Assembly (NCBI RefSeq): GCF_900091465.1
Contig: NZ_FMHV01000002.1
Coordinates: 5,332,001 to 5,396,000 of the forward strand
Origin: Micromonospora rhizosphaerae
GTDB taxonomy: Bacteria > Actinomycetota > Actinomycetes > Mycobacteriales > Micromonosporaceae
DNA: 64,000 nt
Reading direction: 5' to 3'
Made by a program: the position numbers and the translations under genes. The number at the start of each line of letters is the position of its first letter. Positions within the stretch are counted from its first letter, which is position 1. This document shows positions 17,348-25,658 of the stretch, one piece after another. The notes beneath the pieces are model-generated. The model had not been told where the DNA came from, made no database searches, and was given only the letters and a program-made list of their open reading frames with translations.

Positions 17348-18736
17348 ATGTCTCGAGCACCAGGGCGCCCGCGAACGCGGGCCGGGCTGCGTGCCGCCGT
17401 CGGGCTCGTCACCGCGCTGGGACTGTTCGGTGCCGCGGCGTGCGCGCCCGGGTCGAGCCCCTCGAAGCCGGCTGGTGACGACGCCAACCGGACCGTGCAG
17501 ACGGACGCCGCCAAGCTCGGCAACGTCACGCTGACCGTTTGGGACCAGGAGGTCCGCGGCGGGCAGAACGAGCAGATGACTGCCCTCAACGAGGCATTCC
17601 ACGCCAAGTACCCGAACATCACCATCAAGCGGGTCTCCCGGTCGTTCGACGACCTGGGCACCACCCTGCGGCTGGCGCTCTCCGGCAACGACGCCCCCGA
17701 CGTCGTGCAGTCCAACAACGGCCGCGCCGACATGGGCAAGTTCGTCCAGGCCCAGCAGCTCCTCTCGCTGGAGCCGTGGGCCAAGGCGTACGGCTGGGCC
17801 GACCGCTACCCGGACAGCGTGCTGCAGTACTCGCGCTACACGCCGGACGGCAAGACCTTCGGCGAGGGCAACATCTACGGCATGCCGCAGGTCGGCGAGA
17901 TCGTCGGCATCTTCTACAACAAGGAGAAGCTGACCAAGCTCGGCCTCCAGCCGCCGAAGACGTGGGCGGACCTGACCTCGGCGCTCGCCACCGCCAAGCA
18001 GCACGGCGAGGCCCCGCTGCAGCTCGGCAACCTCGACAAGTGGCCGGCCGTTCACGTGTTCGGCACCATCCAGGGCCAGTTCGTCCCCGCCGACCAGGTC
18101 ACCAAGCTCGGCTTCGGCGGGTCCGGTGCCTCCTGGAACACTCCGGAGAACACCAAGGCCGCCGAGGAACTGGTCAACTGGGTGAACGCGGGCTACTTCA
18201 ACAACAGCCCGAACGGCACCGACTACGACAAGGCGTGGCAGAACTTCGCCGCCGGTCAGGGCATGTTCCTCATCGCCGGCTCCTGGCTCGGCGCGGACCT
18301 CGACAAGTCGATGGGTGACAAGGTGGGCTTCTCCGCCCCGCCGCCCGGCCAGGATGGCAAGGTCGCCGCGACCGGCGGTACCGGCCTGCCGTTCACCATC
18401 ACCAGCAAGGCGAAGAACCCGGACGCGGCGGCCGCGTACATCAACTTCATCACCAGCAGTGAGGCGATGACGAAGCTCGCCAAGACCGGCAACATGCCGG
18501 TTGTGGAGACCGCCAAGCAGCAGAAGCCGAGTGGCGTGCAGGGCGACATCTTCGACGCCTTCGGCGCCACCACCGAGTCGGGCCGGCTGCTGCCGTACCT
18601 GGACTACGCCACGCCGACGATGGCCGACACCCTCGGTGCGGCGCTGCAGGACCTGATCGCCAAGCGGATCAGCCCGCAGCAGTTCCTCCAGAAGCTGCAG
18701 GACGACAATGCGAAGTTCGTTGCCAGCAACGGCTGA
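17348..18736 (+). CDS. ABC transporter sugar-binding lipoprotein (family 1)
   Basis: About 462 aa. GAAGGAGG lies 7 bases before the ATG at 17348. The signal peptide has basic residues, a hydrophobic core and the lipobox-like 'LFGAAAC', with the lipidated Cys near residue 32. The mature protein starts with a Ser/Pro linker and then 'LTVWDQEVRGGQNEQMTALN' and 'FHAKYPNITIKRV', typical of MalE/UgpB-like binding proteins. 'AYINFITSSEAMTKLAKTGN' near the end is also standard for the family. It captures a sugar or polyol outside the membrane and delivers it to the two permeases encoded next. Substrate is inferred to be inositol or an inositol glycoside from context only. Confidence 0.93.
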   Translation: MSRAPGRPRTRAGLRAAVGLVTALGLFGAAACAPGSSPSKPAGDDANRTVQTDAAKLGNVTLTVWDQEVRGGQNEQMTALNEAFHAKYPNITIKRVSRSFDDLGTTLRLALSGNDAPDVVQSNNGRADMGKFVQAQQLLSLEPWAKAYGWADRYPDSVLQYSRYTPDGKTFGEGNIYGMPQVGEIVGIFYNKEKLTKLGLQPPKTWADLTSALATAKQHGEAPLQLGNLDKWPAVHVFGTIQGQFVPADQVTKLGFGGSGASWNTPENTKAAEELVNWVNAGYFNNSPNGTDYDKAWQNFAAGQGMFLIAGSWLGADLDKSMGDKVGFSAPPPGQDGKVAATGGTGLPFTITSKAKNPDAAAAYINFITSSEAMTKLAKTGNMPVVETAKQQKPSGVQGDIFDAFGATTESGRLLPYLDYATPTMADTLGAALQDLIAKRISPQQFLQKLQDDNAKFVASNG

Positions 18737-19658
18737 CATTGCACAACGGGACGGGACGGCCGCCACCACCGGGCCGTCCCGCCCACCGCGCCGGCGGGGG
18801 GCGCGGTGGCTACCGTTGGCATACGTACTTCCCGCCTTCGCGGTCTACGCGGCCTTTCTGCTCTATCCGCTGATCCGGTCCGCGCAGCTGTCGCTGTACG
18901 AGTGGGACGGCCTGACCCTCGGCACGTTCGTCGGGTTCCAGAACTACGTCGAGGTGCTGACCGACCCCGTCCTGCGGGCGTCGTTCGGCCACACCTTGGT
19001 GCTCATCGGCTTCTACGCGGTGCTGCCGGTCGTGCTCGGCCTGCCGCTGGCCGCGCTGCTCACCCGGGCCCGGGTACGCGGGATGCCGTTCTTCCGGACC
19101 GTGGTGTTCCTGCCGCAGGTCGTCGCGATGGTCGTGGTGGCCGTCGCCTGGCGGCGGATCTACGACCCGGACGGCCCGCTGAACGCGGCGCTGCACGCCG
19201 TCGGGCTCGGCGGTCTGGCCCACGGCTGGCTGGGTGACTACACGTTCGCCCTGCCCGCGGTCGGCCTGATCGGCACCTGGGTGCAGCTCGGCCTGGTCAC
19301 CGTCCTGTTGATGGCCGGGATGAGCCGGATCCCCGCCGAGCGCTACGAGGCCGCTCGGCTGGACGGGGCGGGACCGGTCCGCGAGTTCTTCGCGGTGACC
19401 CTGCCCGCCGTCCGGGGTGAGGTCGCGGTCGCGCTGACCCTGACCATCATCGCCGCGTTGAAGACCTTTGACCTGATCTACGTCACCACCTCGGGTGGTC
19501 CGGGCAACTCCACGGCCGTGCCGTCGTACGAGGTCTATCGGCGGGCGTTCGAGCAGGGTCAGGTCGGCTCGGCGGCCGCGGTGGCCATCGTGCTGACCGT
19601 GCTGATCTTCGTGATCAGCCTAGGAGTGAACCGGATCGCCGACCGGGAGGAAAAATGA
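18708..19658 (+). CDS. ABC sugar transporter permease, MalF type
   Basis: 316 aa with about six membrane segments (first around residues 37-58, last around 285-305). The EAA loop 'EAARLDGAGPVREFFAVTLP', which contacts the ATPase, lies near residue 214. The gene begins 29 bases inside the binding-protein gene if the ATG at 18708 is used; a slightly later start is possible, and the first 35 residues are hydrophilic. It forms the translocation channel with the next permease. No ATPase gene is in the cluster, so a shared MsiK-like ATPase elsewhere probably energises it, as is common in actinobacteria. Confidence 0.93.
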   Translation: MRSSLPATADIAQRDGTAATTGPSRPPRRRGARWLPLAYVLPAFAVYAAFLLYPLIRSAQLSLYEWDGLTLGTFVGFQNYVEVLTDPVLRASFGHTLVLIGFYAVLPVVLGLPLAALLTRARVRGMPFFRTVVFLPQVVAMVVVAVAWRRIYDPDGPLNAALHAVGLGGLAHGWLGDYTFALPAVGLIGTWVQLGLVTVLLMAGMSRIPAERYEAARLDGAGPVREFFAVTLPAVRGEVAVALTLTIIAALKTFDLIYVTTSGGPGNSTAVPSYEVYRRAFEQGQVGSAAAVAIVLTVLIFVISLGVNRIADREEK

Positions 19659-20482
19659 TCTCGAAGGGTGAGCGGGCGGCCAACTACCTCATCCTGGCCG
19701 CGTTCGCGGCGTTCGCGCTCTGGCCGGTGCTGACCATCGTGGCAGCGGCCCTCGGTCCGGACGACAGCGCCGCCCGGACCGCGCAGGGTCCCGGGCTGCT
19801 GGGCCTGCACCCGGAGAACTTCGGCACCGCGTGGCAGCAGGGCCAATTCGGGCACTCGATGCTCACCAGCATCGCGGTCTCGGCCTTCGTGGTCACCTGC
19901 GCCACCCTGCTCTCCGTGATGAGCGGGTACGCCTTCGGCACCATGACCTTCCCCGGCCGGAACTTGCTGTTCTACGTGTTCCTGGTCGGCATCATGGTGC
20001 CCGCCGAGGCCACCGTGGTACCGCTCTACTTCGATCTGCGGACCCTCGGCCTGACCAACACCTTCTGGGCGATTGCGCTGCCCCAGGTTGCCCAGTCGGT
20101 CGCGTTCGGCACCTTCTGGATGCGTACCTACTTCCGGGCCAGCCCGGTGGCGATGGCGGAGGCGGCCCGGTTGGACGGGGCCGGATCGTGGACGACCCTG
20201 TGGCGCATCCTGCTGCCCATCGGTCGGCCAGCGGTGACCACGCTGGTCGTGCTCACCTTCATGTGGACCTGGAACGAGTTCCTGATCCCGCTGGTCATGG
20301 CCACCAGCGACGAGCTGCGCACCGCACCGCTCGGACTGGCCTTCTTCCAGGGCCAGTACACCTCGGGGTTCACCCTGCTCGCCGCCGGCGCGGTCATCGT
20401 CGCGGCCCCGGTGGTCGTCCTCTACCTGTTCCTGCAACGCCGTTTCATCCAAGGCATGATCGAGGGCGCTGTCCGCGAGTGA
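19655..20482 (+). CDS. ABC sugar transporter permease, MalG type
   Basis: 275 aa, the usual length for MalG-like permeases, with about six membrane segments starting 'YLILAAFAAFALWPVLTIVA'. The EAA loop 'EAARLDGAGSWTTLWRILLP' lies near residue 168. Its ATG overlaps the stop of the first permease (ATGA), so the two are translated together. The C-terminus 'FLQRRFIQGMIEGAVRE' matches the family end. It partners the preceding permease in the same importer. Confidence 0.94.
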   Translation: MISKGERAANYLILAAFAAFALWPVLTIVAAALGPDDSAARTAQGPGLLGLHPENFGTAWQQGQFGHSMLTSIAVSAFVVTCATLLSVMSGYAFGTMTFPGRNLLFYVFLVGIMVPAEATVVPLYFDLRTLGLTNTFWAIALPQVAQSVAFGTFWMRTYFRASPVAMAEAARLDGAGSWTTLWRILLPIGRPAVTTLVVLTFMWTWNEFLIPLVMATSDELRTAPLGLAFFQGQYTSGFTLLAAGAVIVAAPVVVLYLFLQRRFIQGMIEGAVRE

Positions 20483-20542
20483 GGGCGGCGCCCCCGCGTG
20501 GCACTTCAGACGCCGCCATGGCCACCGCTGGTCCGGGGCCGC

Positions 20543-21153
20543 TCAGCGGATCCGGTGGCTCGGAGCTCCGGTAAGCCGTGGGTAGAACCGGTCGAGGAAA
20601 CCGTGCTGCTCCGGGAACATCGCTGCGAGCCGTTCCAGCCGCCGGGGCAGGAGCGGGGGCGAGTCAGGCGGGATGTCGGTGCGCATCGCCTGCTCGGCGG
20701 CGTCCAGGGCCCGGTAGTACGCGCAGTCATCGCCGTCGGTGAGCCGCTCGTAGGCCTGCTGCGGGGCAAACTGGAAGCCCTCGGTCAGCAGGACGCTGTT
20801 GTGCACCGTGCCGGCGGCGACCCCGCGGACGGCCGGGTGCTCGGCGAGGTTGTCAGGGTCGGCCAGGGCCCGCTTGCACCAGTCACGGCCGAGCCCGACG
20901 ACCCCAGCGCAGAAGTCGGTGAACGAGTCGTCGCCGCAGCCGTTGTGGATGAGGAAGGCGGCCATCCACAAGTCGTCGCGGTGGACGCGTGCCTGTAGGT
21001 CGTCGAAGCGAACCTCGAACGCGACGATGTCGGCCAAGGGCAGCCGCATCAGCTGATCTATCAGCGCTTCCTCGAGCCGCTCGTCCAGATCGTTCCATTC
21101 GGTGCTTTGACGCGCGCCGCCTCGATGATCTCCCAACACCTCTCAGTGTCCAC
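20543..21153 (-). pseudogene. DUF4240 protein with N-terminal frameshift
   Basis: The main frame (20543 to about 21105) carries the DUF4240 core: 'LADIVAFEVRFDDLQARVHR', 'DLWMAAFLIHNGCGDDSFTD', 'FCAGVVGLGRDWCKRALADP' and 'AYYRALDA'. The expected start of the domain lies in another frame: a GTG at 21153 gives 'VDTERCWEIIEAARVKAPNGT', matching the 'FWxxIExAR' opening of DUF4240, but that frame stops after 25 codons. A one-base change around 21085-21110 would join them. Either this is a recent pseudogene, a sequencing error, or translation starts later at a weak site such as the GTG at 21139. Function of the family is unknown. Confidence 0.6.
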
Positions 21154-21270
21154 CGCCGGATTCGATCACACCTCCGCTCGGCCACAATCCGTGGTTTTCC
21201 GATCACGCCGGCCGCCTTCCCAAGATCATTATGGTTCGTCTTTTCACACGGGGTGCTATACGGTCAGCAG

Positions 21271-21489
21271 GTGAGAGTCGAGCGTCACTGGTGGAATGGG
21301 GACCGGAGTTTGCGGGGGCGTCGCGACGTCTACATCCGCACCGACGGCCAGCGATGGGAAGTTGAGGCGCAGACCGGCGGCCTCGCAGGCCGGTCGAAGC
21401 TACACCCCTGTCCGAGTCGGGCGTCGGCAGAGATCCTCGCCGACGCATGGCTGGGTGGTCGCCCGGAGTGGCGGGAACTGGCGCCCTGA
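21271..21489 (+). CDS. Small conserved-looking hypothetical protein (72 aa)
   Basis: From the GTG at 21271 the protein reads 'VRVERHWWNGDRSLRGRRDV' and continues 'YIRTDGQRWEVEAQTGG', then 'CPSRASAEILADAWLGG' and 'PEWREL'. This is a compact, Trp/Arg-rich soluble protein with a beta-strand-rich first half and a helix near the end. Similar short proteins with the 'RDVxxxTDGxxWxVEA' pattern occur in Micromonosporaceae by my recollection. The longer open frame upstream (from 20989) is noncoding in character. It lies between divergent small genes; function unknown. Confidence 0.6.
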   Translation: MRVERHWWNGDRSLRGRRDVYIRTDGQRWEVEAQTGGLAGRSKLHPCPSRASAEILADAWLGGRPEWRELAP

Positions 21490-21499
21490 CAGTGGGACG

Positions 21500-21802
21500 T
21501 CAGGAGCACTCCTGGCAGACCTCCCGGCCGTCGGGCTGCGCGGCGAGCTGACTGCGGTGGTGCACCAAGAAGCAGCGCACGCATCGAAACTCGTCCGGCC
21601 GCATCGGCACGACCGCCACGGTCAGTTCCTCGCCGGACAAGTCCGCGCCGGGCAACTCGAAGTTCTCGGCAGCCTCGGCCTCGTCGAGGTCGACTCTCGC
21701 TGACTGCGACGCCACGCCGCGCGCCTTGAGTTCCTCCAGGCTGTCGTCTTCAACCTCAACGGCGGGTCGGCGCGGTGCGTCGTAATCGATGGGCTTGCTC
21801 AT
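21500..21802 (-). CDS. DUF4193 family protein
   Basis: 100 aa from the ATG at 21802, with a GGAG about 10 bases upstream. It is acidic, opens 'MSKPIDYDAPRRPAVEVEDD', and ends with a zinc-ribbon-like Cys pair set: 'FRCVRCFLVHHRSQL' and 'REVCQECS' (CxxC twice). This matches DUF4193, a small actinobacterial family of unknown function with a C-terminal metal-binding site. The frame is open further upstream to 21907, but that extension lacks family similarity. Confidence 0.88.
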   Translation of the reverse strand: MSKPIDYDAPRRPAVEVEDDSLEELKARGVASQSARVDLDEAEAAENFELPGADLSGEELTVAVVPMRPDEFRCVRCFLVHHRSQLAAQPDGREVCQECS

Positions 21803-21923
21803 CGTGGTGGCCTCTCCGGCTTGGTTGATGGGTGTCACGACGGTAGACCGCAGGGTCATGTCGTGGCGCTCAAGAGAGCGGTGGAAGGGTAGCGCTGGGA
21901 CCGACACCGAGGGCTACCGCACG

Positions 21924-22064
21924 ATGCTGGCGCTGGGCCGGCGGTTCGGAAAGCGGGTCAGGCCCACAGACGCTGAGGAGGCCGAGCGGCTGGGGAGCCT
22001 CCTGCGGGAGTTCAGCGACTCACTCGGCCGCCGGTGTTCGCGGTACTGTGAGCATCTGGCCTGA
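21924..22064 (+). CDS. Possible 46-aa small protein
   Basis: An ATG at 21924 opens a helical, charged peptide ('MLALGRRFGKRVRPTDAEEA' then 'ERLGSLLREFSDSLGRRCSR'). Codon-position GC looks coding, but no clear ribosome site or known family is visible. It is divergent from the DUF4193 gene. Weak call. Confidence 0.3.
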   Translation: MLALGRRFGKRVRPTDAEEAERLGSLLREFSDSLGRRCSRYCEHLA

Positions 22065-22161
22065 CCAGGATGCCAATGCCTGCTATCGGCGGGCCAGAAG
22101 TGCGCACATGAGCAATCGAGTGCGTTGCATCATGCGTTACTCCGCCCGGGGCCGGCGCCGC

Positions 22162-22941
22162 TCAGGGTGCGGTGGCGGTCGCGAACACGCGGCGCAGCGA
22201 GTCGAACGTGTCCAGCGAGCGCCGACCCTCGGCCTGCAGGGACCTCACCGCCGCGTCGGAGTCAACCGCCGCGACCGCCTCTTCCCACATCGCTCGCTCG
22301 GCCTGGCGCCACTCGGGCTTCTCATGCACCGCCACGTCGACGAAGCCAGCCTTCGGCAGGTCCCGCCGGAGGTTCACCGCATGAATGCGCGGCGGGACCC
22401 GCTCGTCCGACGGATCGACCGCTTCCCAACAGGTCAGGGCGAGTCGGCCGCCGGAAGTCAGGAGTCGACGGAACTCGAGCAGTGCGGCGAGCGGTGGCTC
22501 GGCAAACTGCACCGCATCCACGCACATCAACCCATCCGCGACGCCCGTGGGCAGCCCGGTCGCGAACAGGGTCCCGATCTGGAACTCGGACCGGCCGGCG
22601 GGCAGCCGGCGTGCGCTGATCGACTTGGCCTGCTCCAGGGCCACGGCGGAGAAGTCCACTCCGACCAGGCGTGTGCCGGCACGTTCGGCGACCTCGATGC
22701 CGTACCCGCCGCGCCCACAGGCGATGTCGAGCAACAGGCCGTTCTGCGGCAGGCGCAGTTCCTCGGTCACCTCGGCGACGCCCTGCCAGGTGAGGGTGCC
22801 GGCATCCTGCAGTTCCGGCGGCAGCCCCAGGGTGCGGGCAATGATGGCGTCGCGGGCGGGCGAGGCGACCATGTCCGCGTACCACTGGTCGAAGTACGCG
22901 GCGTCATGCATCACCGGCACAGCCGGCTTCTCTGATGTCAC
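22162..22941 (-). CDS. Class I SAM-dependent methyltransferase
   Basis: About 259 aa from a GTG at 22941. Motif I 'LLLDIACGRGGYGIEVAERA' (near residues 70-90) binds SAM, followed by acidic 'LVGVDFSAVALEQAK', 'GLMCVDAVQFAEPPLAALLE' (motif II/III region) and 'RLLTSGGRLALTCWEAV'. This is the Methyltransf_11/25 architecture. The N-terminal 'DAAYFDQWYADMVASPARDA' resembles small-molecule methyltransferases acting on metabolites. Substrate is unknown, and neighbours give no pathway hint. Confidence 0.9.
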   Translation of the reverse strand: MTSEKPAVPVMHDAAYFDQWYADMVASPARDAIIARTLGLPPELQDAGTLTWQGVAEVTEELRLPQNGLLLDIACGRGGYGIEVAERAGTRLVGVDFSAVALEQAKSISARRLPAGRSEFQIGTLFATGLPTGVADGLMCVDAVQFAEPPLAALLEFRRLLTSGGRLALTCWEAVDPSDERVPPRIHAVNLRRDLPKAGFVDVAVHEKPEWRQAERAMWEEAVAAVDSDAAVRSLQAEGRRSLDTFDSLRRVFATATAP

Positions 22942-23220
22942 GTGGGCACTGTACTGGTTACTGGTCCGCAGGAGGCAGGCTGCGTGGACGACGACGCGGA
23001 TGCGAAGCAACATCCGCTTACCTGCCAGATGAGGATGTCACCCAAGTACTCATGTAGCCCACCGGAGCTGACGCCTTCGGAGCCGCCGACAGATCACCGA
23101 GCATGAAGCTCTGGTCAACGGGTGCCGGTGCTGGTCCGGACCAGCACGGCCAAGATCATGTATGCGCGATTGGAGAAACATGGCGGCGTGATCATCCTGA
23201 CGGCCGACCGGCTCGACGCG

Positions 23221-23245
23221 GGGGCTGACCATGCCGGTCAGCCCC
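23221..23245 (-). terminator. Hairpin downstream of MMPL transporter gene
   Basis: GGGGCTGACC and its complement form a 10-base perfect stem around a 5-base loop, 33 bases past the MMPL stop. No T-run follows. The rest of 23014-23277 shows nothing I recognise. Confidence 0.5.
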
Positions 23246-23277
23246 GCGTCCCGTGACTCTTCTTCACCCGGGTTCCG

Positions 23278-25389
23278 TCAGGCGGGGACCTCGCTCGGTG
23301 GCTGGGCCGCCTCGGCGGGCTCCACGTCAGCGATCTTGCCCAGCCGGCTGGGCCACCACATGTGCCGTCCGATGTCGAGATTCAGTGCGGTGACCAGGAC
23401 CGCCCGAACGATGATCGTGTCGAGCAGGACGCCGAACGCCACAGCGAAGCCGATCTCGGCAAAGGCGGTCAGCGGGAGGGTGGCCAGCACCGCGAAGGTG
23501 CCGGCGAGGACGAGACCGGCGGACGTGATCACGCCACCGGTCGCGGCGAGGCCGATGCGCGCGGCGCGGCGGGTCCCGTATCGTCCTGCTTCTTCGCGCA
23601 CGCGGGTCATCAGGAAGATGTTGTAGTCGATGCCCAGCGCGACGAGGAAAACGAACACGAACAGTGGCAACGACGAGTCAGCTCCGCCGAAGCCGAAAAC
23701 GTGCCGGAACACCAGCGCGCTCGTGCCCAGGGCGGCGCCGAACGACAGCACCACCGTCGCTACCAGCACCAACGGGGCGACGATGGCCCGCAGCAGCAAC
23801 GCCAGGATGACGAGGACCACGACGAGCACGATCGGGATGATGAGGTTGCGGTCGTACCGGGCCGCCCGCTGCAGGTCGAGGTTGATTGCGGTGTTGCCGC
23901 CGACCTGAGCGTCCGCGCCGGGAACAGCGTGCACCCGGTCGCGTACCCGGTCGACGGTGTCGAAGGCTGCCGGGCTGTCGGGCGCGGCGTTGAGGGTGCC
24001 CACGATATAGGCGAACCCATTCTTGGCGACCGGTTCGCTGACCGATGCCGGGTCGATGCCCTCGGTTGACGCGAGCGCCGCCTTCACCGCGGCGGCCTGC
24101 TCCGCCTTGCTGATGACGACGACTGGGTTGCCCGCACCGGCCGGGAAGTGCCCGGCGAGCACCTCCTCGCCCACGATCGAGTCCGGGGTGCCGCGGAAGG
24201 CTTCCTTGTTGGTCAGCCCCGTCGCGTCGAGCTGGACGAGGCCGACCACCATGACGGCCAGCGCAAGGGTGGTGGTGACCCAGGTGATGCGGGGGCGGCT
24301 GGCGAGGCGGTTGCCGATCTTGGCCCACAACCCGGTGGTGGTGGGCTCCGCGGAGCCGAGGCGGGGCCGCGCCGGCCAGAAGATCCAGCGGCCGACCGTC
24401 ACGAGCATGGCCGGGAGCAGGGTCAGCATGACCGCGAGCCCCACCAGGACGCCGATCGCGGCGACCGGGCCGAGGCCCTTGGTGGAGTTGGTCTCGGCGA
24501 AGATCAGGCACAGCATGCCGACCACGACGGTACCGGCGCTCGCAACGATCGCCGGGCCGGCGCGATGCAGCGCCACCGCCATGGCCTCATGCCGGTCGGT
24601 GTGGCGCCGCAGCTCTTCGCGGTACCGCGCGACGAGCAGCAGCGCGTAGTCCGTGCCCGCACCGAACACTAGTACGGTCAGGATGCCGGCGCTCTGCGCG
24701 TTGACGGTCAGGCCGGCGTGCTTGGCCAGCAGGTAAATGACCGCCTGCGCGGCCGTTAGCGCGACGCCGGCGGAGATGACGGGCAGCAGCCACAGTCCGG
24801 GGCTGCGGTAGGTGAACAACAGGATCACCACGACCACACCGATCGTGGCGAACAGCAGCCTGCCGTCGATGCCAGCGAACGCCTCGCTGGAGTCCGCCGC
24901 GCTGCCGGCAGGCCCGGTGACGTGCACCGACAGCCCGCTGGCGCCAGCCTGCGCGGTCTCCTTCATCGAGGTGACAATGTCGCCTGCCTTGTCCCACCCC
25001 TCAGGGCCGAGGTTGAGCGGGACGATGAGCTGCGCCGCTTGGCCGTCGCCCGAAAAGATCGGGCCGCCGACCTGGCCGTCGAGTTCGGTGAGCTGGCCGA
25101 ACCTGTGCGCGTCGGACGCGACCTTCGCCCGGTCGGCCTCGGTCAGTCCAGCGGATCGCTGGTAGACCACGACGGCCGGGATCGTGTCGGGCGACGCGAA
25201 CGCCGCCTGCCGGTCCAGCACGTGCGTCGACTCCTCGCCTCCCGGCAGCCAGGACTTGGCCTCGTTGTCCTGGACGCTGGTGAGCTTGCCGGCAAGCGGC
25301 CCAGCCAGCGTGACGAGAGCCAGCCAGAACACGATGATGAGGTACTTGGTCTTGCGTCCTGTGATCAAGCTCGCGACCGACCTGGTCAT
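23278..25389 (-). CDS. MMPL family RND transporter
   Basis: About 703 aa from the ATG at 25389 ('MTRSVASLITGRKTKYLIIV'). Layout is the MmpL type: one N-terminal membrane helix, a periplasmic/exposed domain (residues about 40-170), five helices (about 175-360 with 'FGAGTDYALLLVARYREELR', the conserved GTDYxLLLxxRxREE motif), a second exposed domain (about 380-510), and a final helix block with 'FLVALGIDYNIFLMTRVREE'. It probably exports a lipid or hydrophobic compound using the proton gradient; the Asp/Tyr pairs in both repeats fit. It is divergent from a MarR-type regulator gene, which likely represses it. Confidence 0.94.
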   Translation of the reverse strand: MTRSVASLITGRKTKYLIIVFWLALVTLAGPLAGKLTSVQDNEAKSWLPGGEESTHVLDRQAAFASPDTIPAVVVYQRSAGLTEADRAKVASDAHRFGQLTELDGQVGGPIFSGDGQAAQLIVPLNLGPEGWDKAGDIVTSMKETAQAGASGLSVHVTGPAGSAADSSEAFAGIDGRLLFATIGVVVVILLFTYRSPGLWLLPVISAGVALTAAQAVIYLLAKHAGLTVNAQSAGILTVLVFGAGTDYALLLVARYREELRRHTDRHEAMAVALHRAGPAIVASAGTVVVGMLCLIFAETNSTKGLGPVAAIGVLVGLAVMLTLLPAMLVTVGRWIFWPARPRLGSAEPTTTGLWAKIGNRLASRPRITWVTTTLALAVMVVGLVQLDATGLTNKEAFRGTPDSIVGEEVLAGHFPAGAGNPVVVISKAEQAAAVKAALASTEGIDPASVSEPVAKNGFAYIVGTLNAAPDSPAAFDTVDRVRDRVHAVPGADAQVGGNTAINLDLQRAARYDRNLIIPIVLVVVLVILALLLRAIVAPLVLVATVVLSFGAALGTSALVFRHVFGFGGADSSLPLFVFVFLVALGIDYNIFLMTRVREEAGRYGTRRAARIGLAATGGVITSAGLVLAGTFAVLATLPLTAFAEIGFAVAFGVLLDTIIVRAVLVTALNLDIGRHMWWPSRLGKIADVEPAEAAQPPSEVPA

Positions 25390-25621
25390 GATCCCCCGCT
25401 TTGGACGTGTCTCCCCCAATGGTCCAGGCTATGTTCCCGCCTACCCGCGTGTCCCGACATCGGCGGTACGCACCGGCACCACTGTCCGAGACCCCTAAGG
25501 GTCGACCTCCGCCGGCCGCTCTCGGGCGGAGGTGCCACCTGCCGGAAGGACGAAGCCCGACGGCCGCAACGTGGTGTGGCCCCCGCCGGCCGAACAGCCG
25601 CTTGGCCTCTCGGCTGACGTA

Positions 25622-25649
25622 GTTTCCATGGACACTGTTTCCACGTACA
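25622..25649. promoter_or_regulatory. Direct repeat GTTTCCAnGnACA, candidate MarR operator
   Basis: GTTTCCATGGACA (25622-25634) and GTTTCCACGTACA (25637-25649) are near-identical 13-mers spaced 15 bases start to start. They end 10 bases before the MarR GTG and lie within the divergent mmpL/marR gap. That is the normal place for autoregulatory MarR sites. Function is inferred. Confidence 0.45.
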
Positions 25650-25658
25650 TTGAGAGAC

